From positions 1 to 6,966 of the forward strand of contig JAWLCG010000278.1 of assembly GCA_041687295.1 (NCBI GenBank): 6,966 nucleotides of DNA. The letters are read 5' to 3'. A program made the translations under genes and the position numbers. Below the pieces are notes generated by a model, which was not told where the DNA came from, searched no databases, and was given only the letters and a program-made list of their open reading frames with translations. Origin of the DNA: JAWLCG01 sp041687295. GTDB taxonomy: Bacteria; Planctomycetota; Phycisphaerae; SM23-33; FEN-1343. Shown here piece after piece: positions 1 to 5,499 of the stretch. Numbering within the stretch: position 1 is the stretch's first letter; each line of letters opens with the position of its first letter.

Positions 1-62
1 CCCTCGGCGGCGTGGCTGCCGGAATCGTCTGCCATTGGCCTCAATGCGGCAAATCCCGGGGT

Positions 63-79
63 CCGGGGCAGAGCCCCGG
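63..79. repeat. Short perfect GC hairpin
   Basis: CCGGGGC (63-69) and GCCCCGG (73-79) form a perfect 7-bp stem around the loop AGA. No T tract follows on the + strand, so it is not a convincing intrinsic terminator there. It could be the end of an upstream transcription unit or a dispersed palindrome. The bases before it (1-62) show no gene I can support. Confidence 0.45.
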
Positions 80-141
80 GCTGTTGGCTGCGGGGGGGGC
101 GAACGCCGGCTGCGCCCCCGCAGATCGGTGACGACGATTTT

Positions 142-147
142 TATACT
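142..147 (+). promoter_or_regulatory. Possible -10 box (TATACT) upstream of the PEP-CTERM gene
   Basis: TATACT matches the sigma70 -10 consensus at five of six positions and lies in a locally AT-rich stretch (GATTTTTATACTAGG). No recognisable -35 hexamer sits 16-18 bases upstream, and no extended TG motif is present. The box lies about 125 bases before the chosen start codon and 10 bases before the poly-C run, so any transcript would begin close to that run. The call rests on one hexamer. Confidence 0.25.
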
Positions 148-157
148 AGGCGCAAAT

Positions 158-172
158 CCCCCCCCCCCCCCC
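158..172. repeat. Homopolymer tract of 15 cytosines
   Basis: Fifteen consecutive C's lie between the TATACT box and the start of the large surface-protein gene. Runs of this length are prone to slipped-strand mispairing in replication, and also to sequencing and assembly error. A run of 8 G's lies nearby at 92-99. The tract is outside the predicted coding region, so length changes would affect transcription or leader structure rather than reading frame. Confidence 0.9.
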
Positions 173-260
173 TTAAGATGTTGAAAGCTCACGGCTGGCT
201 CTGTTGCTCTGGCCGGAGGGCCTGTCGGTGTGCAGGTATCGGCTGTCCGGGCTCATGAAA

Positions 261-267
261 GGGAGGT
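261..267 (+). promoter_or_regulatory. Shine-Dalgarno site that decides the start of the PEP-CTERM gene
   Basis: GGGAGGT lies 5 bases before the ATG at 273 and closely matches the anti-Shine-Dalgarno complement. The earlier in-frame starts (TTG at 204, ATG at 255) have no comparable site, and starting at 273 puts the signal peptide directly at the N-terminus. Confidence 0.75.
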
Positions 268-272
268 CTGCC

Positions 273-3200
273 ATGGGGTTCGTTCTGACTCGGCGCGTCG
301 GGGGCATCGTGCGGTCGTTGGGAGTTGTGCTGGCGACGTTGGCGCTGGCCGGGGCGCCGGCCTGGGCGGCCAGCACGTACTGGCAGGGGCCCGTTGACGC
401 CACGGGCGACTGGTTCGACCCGGCCAACTGGACGAACGGCGTGCCGCTGCCGGATTTCGCGCCGTACGCGTATATCAACGCCGGCACGGCCCAGGTCGCT
501 GGCGGCGACGCGGCCACTTCGTCGATCTCCATCGGCCATGCGGCCGATGCTCAGGGCGGCTTGCTTCAGACTGGCGGAACGCTGTCGTCCAGTCCCTACC
601 TGTATGTCGGCTACAGCGGTCAGGGCCGCTACGAGATGACCGGCGGCCTGGCGACGTTCAAGAGCCTGTACCTCGCCCACCAGGGCGACTCCACGGATTA
701 CAGCACGGGCGAACTGCTGCTATCGGGCGGTGAGATCGCCGTCAACGGGACCATGGGCCTCGGCGGCAATGGCGTGGGGACCGTGCAGCACACGGGGGGC
801 ATCCTGCGGGCGGAGATCCTTCGCTGGGGCACCCGCGTCGGCAGCAGCAAGACCTACGGCGGGGGCACCTACAACCTCGACGGCACGGGCGAGCTGATCA
901 CGGGGGCCACCCTCATCGGCGGCTGGGGCCGCGGCGACCTGATTCTGCGGCCCGGCCTGTTCCGCCAGACCGGCGGACTGCACCGGGCGGACGAGGTCTA
1001 CATCTCCTTCAAGGGCACCACCGGCTCGTGGGACCAGTTCAACGGCACCTACGAGTTGGCCGGCGGACGCCTGGAGGCCGGCGACCTCCACGTCGGCTAC
1101 CGCAGTCACTACGTCCCGGGCCAGCTTGTCCAGACCGGCGGCGACGTGGCCGCGAAGGCGCTCGACGTCAGCGAGGACAGCGTCTACTCCTACACCGGCG
1201 GCAGCCTGACCGTGACCGAACGCTTCCGGCTGTGGGCCCCAAGTGCCGTGTTCGACTGCGGAGATCAGCCGGTCACGCTGGATGCCCCCAGCGGGCTGGT
1301 CGACCTGTCCGTGGGCGAGCTGCGGGGCCTATCGCAGGCGTCGGTGCACCTTGGGCCCCAGGCCCTGCTGCAGCACGACAGTGACGACCTCTCGGCCCTG
1401 ATCGGCGGGGGCGTGACGGGCGAAGGCATCGTGCACCGCCGAGGCGATGCGCTGGCGATCCCGGCCGGGCGGACGATCCTCGGCAGCGGCCTGCTCGTCG
1501 GCGACGTCCAGAACGACGGCCTGATCCAGACCGGCACGCTGCGCGATCTGCATGTCGTCGGGAGCGTCAGGGGCACCGGCACCTGGCGCGTGGCCGAGGG
1601 CCGTGAGCTGAAGGTCTACGACGTGGACCTGGCCGGGCGGATGGAGGCGGGCGAGGGGGCCTCGATCGTGGTGCAGGGGGACTTCACCCTCCGGCCCGGC
1701 GCCTACGCTGACCTCGGGGCCGGGCGAATCGGCGAGGAATCCTCGGGCTCACGGACCCTGACGGTCCAGGGCGGCGAGTTGTGGGCCGGCAGTGCCGGCA
1801 ACATCACCGCCGCCAGCCAGACCGGCGGATCGGTCGCGTTCACTGGCCAGCTCCACCTGAACGACTCGGCCACCTACGCCCTGACCGACGGCTCGCTCTC
1901 GGCCGGTTCGATGGCCGGCGGCACGCTACACGTCCAGGGCGGCTCGGCCCGGGTGGGCACGCTGAGCAGTCGGCTTGAGCTGTCGGGGGGGCAGTTGGCC
2001 AGCGACACGGTGAGCTCCGCTTCCGTGGTGCACAACGCCGGTACGCACGAGGTGGGCTCCCTCCAGCTCGGCACCGGCAAGGCCTATCAGTATTTCGGCG
2101 GCCAACTTCGCGTCACCGAGGGCCTGCACGTGGCGGGCACGCTGGACTGTGGTGGCCAGGCCGTCACCGTCGAAGCCCCCAGCGGCCTGATCGACTTCCG
2201 GGAATATGCTGACGGCTCCGTGGTCAACGCCTCGGCCGCCCGCTTCCATGCCGGGCCGCAGACGCTCGTCCTGATGCCCGAGGGGTTCGACGGTGGCAGC
2301 GTCTTCGGCGGCGGCTTTAACGTCGAGGGCCTCGTCCACTTTGCGGGCGGGCCGCTGAGCATCCCCGCCGACCGATCCGTCGTCGGCATGACGGACAACT
2401 ACTACGTCTACCAGGGCCAGATACGCACCAACGGCATCGGGCCCATCACCGACTTCGTGGACTGCCAGGGCAGCCTCCAGGCCGCCCCCGGCCGTAAGAT
2501 CGACCTGCTCGGCGGGCTCCGCGTGGGCCCGGCCGGCCAGGCCGACCTCGGCGCCGCCACGCTGGCCGTCGAGGGCGACAACTGGAGCACTCAGGGCGGC
2601 AGCCTGTCGGCCTACGCGATGGACATCGGCAAGAACGCGACCGGCCGATTCGTCCAGGCCGACGGCACCGTTGCGCTGACCTCGCCCTCCTCCAGCACCA
2701 CGAGCCTGACCGTCGGAGCCGTCGACGGCCAGTCGGCCCGCTACGAGCTTCAGGCCGGTCGGCTCGAGACCATCTACACGAAGATCGGCGCCCCGAACCG
2801 CCACGGCACCTTCGAACAGACCGGTGGCGTGCATGAAGCCCTCAGGGTCTACGTCGGCCACGGCAGCCACTGGACGGGCAACGGCGGCGGCACTGGCGAG
2901 TACATTCTCGCCGGCGGACGCCTGGAGGCCCAGTCGCTTCTGGTCGGGCCGGTCACAGGACCGACGCCGGCGAGCTTCCGCATCCTCTCGGCGGACGCCG
3001 AACTGGTCCTCCAGAGCCTGTTCGTCTCCGAAGGCGGCCGCCTGGAGGCCGTGCCGGGCACACAGATCCACCTAAACGCCTTCAGGGCCTATGCGCCGCC
3101 GGCATCCCTGGCCGACCTGGCCGGCGTGGCACTGGTCTTCGATCAGCCTTGGCATCTGGTCACGGCCTACCCGCCATCGCCCGAGGCGACCCTGTACCCC

Positions 3201-3530
3201 TACGCCCCCGACCTGGGCCCCGAGGGCTTCGACGGCCAGACGCTCGGGACCCTGCAGGTGGGCGGGGAAGCGACCGAGATCGAGCTGATGCTCGAGGCCC
3301 AACTCATCCGGTCGGCCTGGCCCAAGACCGGGGCCCTCTACGTGGACACGCTGATCCTCAACCGCGGCTCCGCGATCGACCTGGGTACGGTCAACCTGTA
3401 CTGCCGCAACCTGGTCGACCTCGGCGGCACCTTCAGTGCCAGCGGCGGGGGGCAACTCGTCGTCGTGCCCGAACCGACCGGTCTGGCCCTGCTGCTGCTG
3501 GCACTACCGGGGCTCCGGCGGCGTCGATAG
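273..3530 (+). CDS. Secreted beta-helix-like repeat protein with PEP-CTERM sorting signal
   Basis: This encodes 1085 residues from the ATG with a good ribosome site. Residues 1-32 look like a Sec signal peptide: Arg-containing start, hydrophobic core LGVVLATLALAGAPA, and likely cleavage at AWA|AST. Residues 33-60 carry a GDW..PANW..GVPLP motif common at the mature N-terminus of planctomycete exported proteins. Most of the rest is degenerate glycine-rich repeats (QTGG.L, L.VG..G.G.Y.L.GG.L) resembling autotransporter-type beta-helix passengers. A long section is duplicated (about residues 305-418 and 605-717). A C-terminal module (about 993-1055, with ALYVDTLILN and NLVDLGG) precedes the tail: PEP at 1066-1068, a short hydrophobic segment and RRRR at the end. 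In PEP-CTERM systems the tail is thought to be processed by an exosortase during export to the envelope or matrix. No enzymatic motif, calcium motif or dockerin is seen. The function is unknown; a structural or adhesive surface role is inferred. It is monocistronic and convergent with accA. Confidence 0.88.
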   Translation: MGFVLTRRVGGIVRSLGVVLATLALAGAPAWAASTYWQGPVDATGDWFDPANWTNGVPLPDFAPYAYINAGTAQVAGGDAATSSISIGHAADAQGGLLQTGGTLSSSPYLYVGYSGQGRYEMTGGLATFKSLYLAHQGDSTDYSTGELLLSGGEIAVNGTMGLGGNGVGTVQHTGGILRAEILRWGTRVGSSKTYGGGTYNLDGTGELITGATLIGGWGRGDLILRPGLFRQTGGLHRADEVYISFKGTTGSWDQFNGTYELAGGRLEAGDLHVGYRSHYVPGQLVQTGGDVAAKALDVSEDSVYSYTGGSLTVTERFRLWAPSAVFDCGDQPVTLDAPSGLVDLSVGELRGLSQASVHLGPQALLQHDSDDLSALIGGGVTGEGIVHRRGDALAIPAGRTILGSGLLVGDVQNDGLIQTGTLRDLHVVGSVRGTGTWRVAEGRELKVYDVDLAGRMEAGEGASIVVQGDFTLRPGAYADLGAGRIGEESSGSRTLTVQGGELWAGSAGNITAASQTGGSVAFTGQLHLNDSATYALTDGSLSAGSMAGGTLHVQGGSARVGTLSSRLELSGGQLASDTVSSASVVHNAGTHEVGSLQLGTGKAYQYFGGQLRVTEGLHVAGTLDCGGQAVTVEAPSGLIDFREYADGSVVNASAARFHAGPQTLVLMPEGFDGGSVFGGGFNVEGLVHFAGGPLSIPADRSVVGMTDNYYVYQGQIRTNGIGPITDFVDCQGSLQAAPGRKIDLLGGLRVGPAGQADLGAATLAVEGDNWSTQGGSLSAYAMDIGKNATGRFVQADGTVALTSPSSSTTSLTVGAVDGQSARYELQAGRLETIYTKIGAPNRHGTFEQTGGVHEALRVYVGHGSHWTGNGGGTGEYILAGGRLEAQSLLVGPVTGPTPASFRILSADAELVLQSLFVSEGGRLEAVPGTQIHLNAFRAYAPPASLADLAGVALVFDQPWHLVTAYPPSPEATLYPYAPDLGPEGFDGQTLGTLQVGGEATEIELMLEAQLIRSAWPKTGALYVDTLILNRGSAIDLGTVNLYCRNLVDLGGTFSASGGGQLVVVPEPTGLALLLLALPGLRRRR
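1185..1526 (+). repeat. Internal duplicated module, copy 1 (protein residues 305-418)
   Basis: This section begins Y.YTGGSLTVTE and continues through FDCGDQPVTLDAPSGLVDL, HLGPQ and IPAGR. It aligns in the same order with the section 300 residues later, so it is a divergent in-gene duplication and not just one of the short glycine repeats. The match is clear at protein level but far from identical, indicating an old duplication. Confidence 0.75.
2085..2423 (+). repeat. Internal duplicated module, copy 2 (protein residues 605-717)
   Basis: This is the second copy: Y.YFGGQLRVTE, LDCGGQAVTVEAPSGLIDF, HAGPQ, GLVHFAGGPLSIPADR. Shared landmarks with copy 1 are the DCG..VT..APSGL block, the GPQ block and the IPA.R block. 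Small gaps (about 3 residues before the DCG block) separate the copies. Confidence 0.75.
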
Positions 3531-3591
3531 GCGGGCACTTTCCGCCGCCGGTGACGTGCAGCGACGCGGCGATCCGCGGCGCGAGAGGGTG

Positions 3592-3625
3592 CCGTGGCTG
3601 CGGCGTCTGTAGCCACGTCTTGGGC
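3592..3625 (+). repeat. Element A, copy 1
   Basis: A 34-base element consisting of a hairpin (GTGGCT 3594-3599 pairing with AGCCAC 3611-3616) followed by the conserved tail GTCTTGGGC. It is the reverse-complement orientation of copies 2 and 3, with a few substitutions in the loop. Confidence 0.8.
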
Positions 3626-3680
3626 CGTCCGATCGTCAGTCGTACCAACTGATGGATGGTCCAAGGTGCGAGCGCAGTAT

Positions 3681-3710
3681 GGAGTGCGGCGGCTTGACGC
3701 CGCTTTGGCT
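3681..3710 (+). repeat. Element B, copy 1 (left arm of a 30-bp perfect inverted repeat)
   Basis: This 30-base element starts GGAGTGCGGCGG and ends CGCTTTGGCT. It carries its own small hairpin, GCGGCG (3686-3691) with CGCCGC (3698-3703) around GCTTGA. All 30 bases are repeated, inverted, at 3727-3756 after a 16-base spacer, and again at 4148-4177. A short GC palindrome with a conserved flank, occurring in head-to-head pairs, is the organisation of REP elements. Confidence 0.85.
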
Positions 3711-3726
3711 GGCTCGGTCGGATGCG

Positions 3727-3756
3727 AGCCAAAGCGGCGTCAAGCCGCCGCACTCC
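3727..3756 (-). repeat. Element B, copy 2 (right arm of the inverted pair)
   Basis: This is the exact reverse complement of the 30 bases at 3681-3710; one more pair (T3680 with A3757) extends the match. Transcribed in either direction, the two arms would form a 31-bp hairpin with a 16-base loop (3711-3726). Inside the loop, GGCTCG (3711-3716) can also pair with CGAGCC (3725-3730), giving a shifted alternative fold. The pair resembles a BIME. Confidence 0.85.
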
Positions 3757-3848
3757 ACAAGCGCGGTCCGCCTGTCGCGCAGGGGCACCCCGGGCGGCCA
3801 CGGCCAGGGTCGAAAGGTTGCGTATTACGCCCATGGCCACCGACGGCC

Positions 3849-3877
3849 CCCCCTTCGGGACTCCGGACGAAAGGGGG
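3849..3877. repeat. Imperfect GC hairpin
   Basis: CCCCCTTCG (3849-3857) pairs with CGAA plus GGGGG (3868-3871 and 3873-3877) with A3872 bulged and a 10-base loop containing TCCGGA. It is not recognisably part of elements A, B or C. No T run follows on either strand, so a terminator role is doubtful. Confidence 0.4.
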
Positions 3878-3922
3878 CGCAGGTTCAGTCAGCAGACGGC
3901 CCAGCCGCCCCGACTCTTCGAT

Positions 3923-3952
3923 GGATTGTATATTGTATACAGTATACAATCC
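3923..3952. repeat. AT-rich TATAC palindrome
   Basis: ATTGTATAC (3932-3940) and GTATACAAT (3942-3950) are perfect inverted arms around a single A. An overlapping second pairing, GGATTGTAT (3923-3931) with ATACAATCC (3944-3952), arises because the left arm is partly duplicated. The block is strikingly AT-rich for this region. It could be an operator-like site or another dispersed repeat; no gene starts close downstream on either strand. Confidence 0.6.
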
Positions 3953-4010
3953 GCGATCTCGCCCCAGGACGGGACAGGCTCCAGGCGCGGGCCGACAGAG
4001 GCGGCCTGGT

Positions 4011-4024
4011 GAAACGAAGCCAAT
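4011..4024 (+). repeat. Motif C, copy 1
   Basis: GAAACGAAGCCAAT, the first of four near-identical 14-mers (GRAACGAAGCCAAT). It is preceded by GGT and followed by a pyrimidine-rich stretch. Confidence 0.75.
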
Positions 4025-4061
4025 TTCCCCGGAAGCAAAGCCTTGGTGTGATTATAGGTTA

Positions 4062-4104
4062 GCCCAGAATTTGGCTTTTTGGAACGAAGCCAATTCTCCT
4101 GGGC
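4062..4104. repeat. Imperfect inverted repeat that includes motif C copy 2
   Basis: AGAATTTGGCTT (4066-4077) pairs with AAGCCAATTCT (4087-4097) with one bulged T. The outer bases GCCC (4062-4065) can pair with GGGC (4101-4104). The left arm is therefore a degenerate inverted copy of motif C's core AAGCCAAT, so here motif C forms half of a hairpin. Confidence 0.55.
4081..4094 (+). repeat. Motif C, copy 2
   Basis: GGAACGAAGCCAAT, 70 bases after copy 1 and only 8 bases before element A copy 2. Confidence 0.75.
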
Positions 4105-4136
4105 CCAAGACGTGGCTACAAACGCCGTAGCCACGG
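4103..4136 (-). repeat. Element A, copy 2
   Basis: This copy has the best hairpin: CGTGGCTAC (4111-4119) and GTAGCCACG (4127-4135) form a perfect 9-bp stem around AAACGCC. It begins with GCCCAAGA, the reverse complement of the tail seen in copy 1. Element B copy 3 follows after 11 bases in the same orientation, forming a composite A-B unit. Confidence 0.85.
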
Positions 4137-4147
4137 AACCCGGTTCG

Positions 4148-4177
4148 AGCCAAAGCGGCGTCAAGCCGCCGCACTCC
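4148..4177 (-). repeat. Element B, copy 3
   Basis: Identical over 30 bases to copy 2 and to the reverse complement of copy 1. The similarity continues past its end (ATATTGCG here; ATACTGCG in the reverse complement of the flank of copy 1), suggesting the full element is about 38 bases. Confidence 0.85.
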
Positions 4178-4226
4178 ATATTGCGTCCCGGCGGCTTGGC
4201 GCCTTTGGCCTGCGGGGCGTTCTGTC

Positions 4227-4240
4227 GAAACGAAGCCAAT
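4227..4240 (+). repeat. Motif C, copy 3
   Basis: GAAACGAAGCCAAT, identical to copy 1 and 146 bases after copy 2, about twice the spacing seen elsewhere. Element A copy 2 and element B copy 3 lie in that double-length gap. Confidence 0.75.
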
Positions 4241-4292
4241 CTGGGTGGAGAACCTGTTCTGGGCAGTGGCTTTAGGCGAAATGCCGCCTGGT

Positions 4293-4306
4293 GGAACGAA
4301 GCCAAT
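4293..4306 (+). repeat. Motif C, copy 4
   Basis: GGAACGAAGCCAAT, identical to copy 2 and 66 bases after copy 3. It is followed after 8 bases by element A copy 3, just as copy 2 is followed after 8 bases by element A copy 2. Confidence 0.75.
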
Positions 4307-4314
4307 GTCCTGGA

Positions 4315-4348
4315 GCCCAAGACGTGGCTGCAGACACCGTAGCCACGG
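4315..4348 (-). repeat. Element A, copy 3
   Basis: Same orientation as copy 2. The stem is CGTGGCT (4323-4329) with AGCCACG (4341-4347), and the loop differs from copy 2. It lies about 40 bases beyond the accA stop, so it would form a hairpin in the 3' end of an accA transcript. No T tract follows it on that strand, so terminator activity is uncertain. Confidence 0.8.
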
Positions 4349-4376
4349 CGCCCGGTTGGCTTAACTCTATTGGCTA

Positions 4377-4385
4377 GGGGGGGGG
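4377..4385. repeat. Run of nine G's abutting the accA stop codon
   Basis: On the accA (minus) strand this is nine C's directly after TAA. Because it lies after the stop, slippage would not change the protein. It is one of three mononucleotide G/C runs of eight or more in non-coding parts of the window (92-99, 158-172, 4377-4385). Confidence 0.85.
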
Positions 4386-5402
4386 TTACTGGACGTCGCC
4401 GGCGGCCTGGATGGCCTGGAGTTGAAGGGTTTCGACGCGGCCCATGCGGCGCCAGCGGGCGTAGCGGGCCCCGAGCAGGGCGTCGGTGTCCTTGCGGGTC
4501 AGCTCGCGGAGGGTGCGGCTGATGAACCGCTCGACGTTGCTGAAGGCCTCGGCCGGGTTGCGGTGGGCGCCGCCGAGGGGCTCGGGGACGATGGTGTCGA
4601 TGACGTCGAGCTCGCGGAGTTTCCTGGCGGTCAGCTTGAGGGCCTCGGCGGCCTGCTGGGCCTGCTCGCCGCTCTTCCAGAGGATGGCGGCACAGCCCTC
4701 GGGGCTGATGACCGAGTAGTAGGCGTACTCGAGCATGGCCACGTGGTCGCCCACGCCGATGCCCAGGGCGCCGCCGCTGCCGCCCTCGCCGATGACCAGG
4801 CAGGTGATCGGCGTACGCAAGCGGCTCATTTCCATGAGGTTGCGTGCAATGGCCTCGGCCACGCCGCGCTCCTCGCTCTCGACGCCGGGGAAGGCCCCGG
4901 GCGTATCGATAAGGGTGACGACGGGCAGGTGGTACTTCTCGGCCAGGCGCATGAGGCGCAGGGCCTTGCGGTAGCCTTCGGGCAGGCTGCAGCCGAAGTT
5001 GCAGGCGATCTTCTCGCGGGTGTCCCGCCCCTTGTGCTGGGCGATGAGGGCGACCTTGGCCGGGCCGATGCGCCCGAAGCCGCAGCGGATGCTCTTGTCG
5101 TCGCCGAAGAGCCGGTCGCCGTGCAGCTCGACGAAGTCATGGGCGATCGCGTCGAGGTAGTCGCCCGCCAGGGGCCGGCGGGGGTGCCGGGCGACCTGGA
5201 CGGTCTCCCAGGGCGTCAGCGAGTTGTAGGTCTTCTTGAGCAGGTTGACGTGCTCGACCCGCAGGCGGCGGATCTCGGCGGAGTAGTCCCGGCCACTGTC
5301 GCGCTGGGCGACCTCGAGCTCCTCGATCTGCCGGGCGAGCCGGGCGATGGGCTTCTCGAAGGGCAGGGCGTAGCTGTCCAGGCGGTTGTCTTCCTTGGCC
5401 AT
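4386..5402 (-). CDS. accA: Acetyl-CoA carboxylase carboxyltransferase subunit alpha
   Basis: 338 residues, slightly longer than the 319-residue E. coli protein. AccA pairs with AccD to move the carboxyl group from carboxybiotin-BCCP to acetyl-CoA, making malonyl-CoA, the committed step of fatty-acid synthesis in the cytoplasm. Family landmarks are in order: FEKPIA (15-20) opening a helical, coiled-coil-like N-terminus; LTPWETVQVARHPRRP (62-77); ELHGDR (92-97); GRDT and NFG (125-137); PEGYRKALRLM (141-151); IDTPGAFPG (165-173); EERG.AEAIARNL (177-189); GEGGSGGALGIGVGD (205-219), the glycine-rich oxyanion-type loop of the crotonase fold; ISPEGCAAILWK (232-243); EPLGGAHR (274-281). No zinc-finger motif is present, as expected because that belongs to AccD. 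The ATG at 5402 has GAGGT nine bases upstream. It stands alone, divergent from tyrA; accD and accBC are not in the window. It appears complete and intact. Confidence 0.97.
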   Translation of the reverse strand: MAKEDNRLDSYALPFEKPIARLARQIEELEVAQRDSGRDYSAEIRRLRVEHVNLLKKTYNSLTPWETVQVARHPRRPLAGDYLDAIAHDFVELHGDRLFGDDKSIRCGFGRIGPAKVALIAQHKGRDTREKIACNFGCSLPEGYRKALRLMRLAEKYHLPVVTLIDTPGAFPGVESEERGVAEAIARNLMEMSRLRTPITCLVIGEGGSGGALGIGVGDHVAMLEYAYYSVISPEGCAAILWKSGEQAQQAAEALKLTARKLRELDVIDTIVPEPLGGAHRNPAEAFSNVERFISRTLRELTRKDTDALLGARYARWRRMGRVETLQLQAIQAAGDVQ

Positions 5403-5411
5403 GGCGTCGCG

Positions 5412-5416
5412 ACCTC
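5412..5416 (-). promoter_or_regulatory. Shine-Dalgarno site of accA
   Basis: GAGGT on the minus strand lies nine bases before the accA ATG. It is the only good site near a candidate start and supports beginning the protein at MAKEDNRLDS. Confidence 0.6.
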
Positions 5417-5477
5417 GTCAGGCGGAGGCGTCTGGGCAGAACCCCATCGGGCGGGCGCTCTTTGACCCGGTACAAAG

Positions 5478-5499
5478 AAGGACGCCCGGTGGCGTCCTT
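5478..5499 (-). terminator. Terminator-like hairpin in the accA leader (possible attenuator)
   Basis: AAGGACGCC (5478-5486) and GGCGTCCTT (5491-5499) form a perfect 9-bp stem with a 4-base loop. On the minus strand the stem runs into CTTTG, giving a T-rich TTCTTTG stretch, a weak intrinsic-terminator layout 76 bases before the accA start. On the + strand no T tract follows. A flanking stem, ACCCG (5465-5469) with CGGGT (5501-5505), can enclose it, and TCTTTG (5459-5464) with CAAAGA (5473-5478) offers a competing fold. No minus-strand gene lies upstream that would need terminating. Either it attenuates accA, or accA's promoter lies inside 5403-5477. Confidence 0.5.

Larger units (their letters stand above)
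3531..4385. other. Gene-free convergent spacer filled with palindromic repeats
   Basis: These 855 bases separate the stops of two convergent genes. Open frames exist on both strands (up to about 178 codons), but they run across the repeats, contradict one another and have no domain I recognise, so I call none of them genes. The stretch holds three copies of element A, three of element B, four of a 14-base motif C, a TATAC palindrome and two further imperfect hairpins, all listed separately. I see no tRNA, no transposase remnant and no strong T-tailed terminator for either flanking gene. Confidence 0.8.

Noticed and set aside
1..183. 3' end of an upstream gene at the window edge
   Set aside because: Frames are open for up to about 60 codons, but the translations run through the GC hairpin and the poly-C run and show no family resemblance.
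204..272. N-terminal extension of the PEP-CTERM protein from TTG 204 or ATG 255
   Set aside because: It would bury the signal peptide behind up to 23 polar residues, and neither start has a ribosome site as good as GGGAGGT before 273.
1926..3071. Long minus-strand open frame (381 codons) inside the PEP-CTERM gene
   Set aside because: It is antisense to a gene with signal peptide, repeats and sorting tail. GC-rich coding DNA commonly leaves the opposite strand open, and its translation shows no domain.
3594..4130. 178-codon plus-strand frame in the repeat spacer
   Set aside because: It is built from elements A, B and C plus the TATAC palindrome, and competing frames on both strands are equally long. 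There is no ribosome site or domain.
4011..4306. CRISPR array
   Set aside because: Repeats are 14 bases, intervals of 52 to 132 bases are irregular and contain other repeats, and there is no cas gene.
4422..5465. Plus-strand open frame (347 codons) covering accA
   Set aside because: It is a shadow of accA on the opposite strand. accA has unambiguous family motifs, while this frame has low-complexity Gly/Ala/Val/Asp composition.
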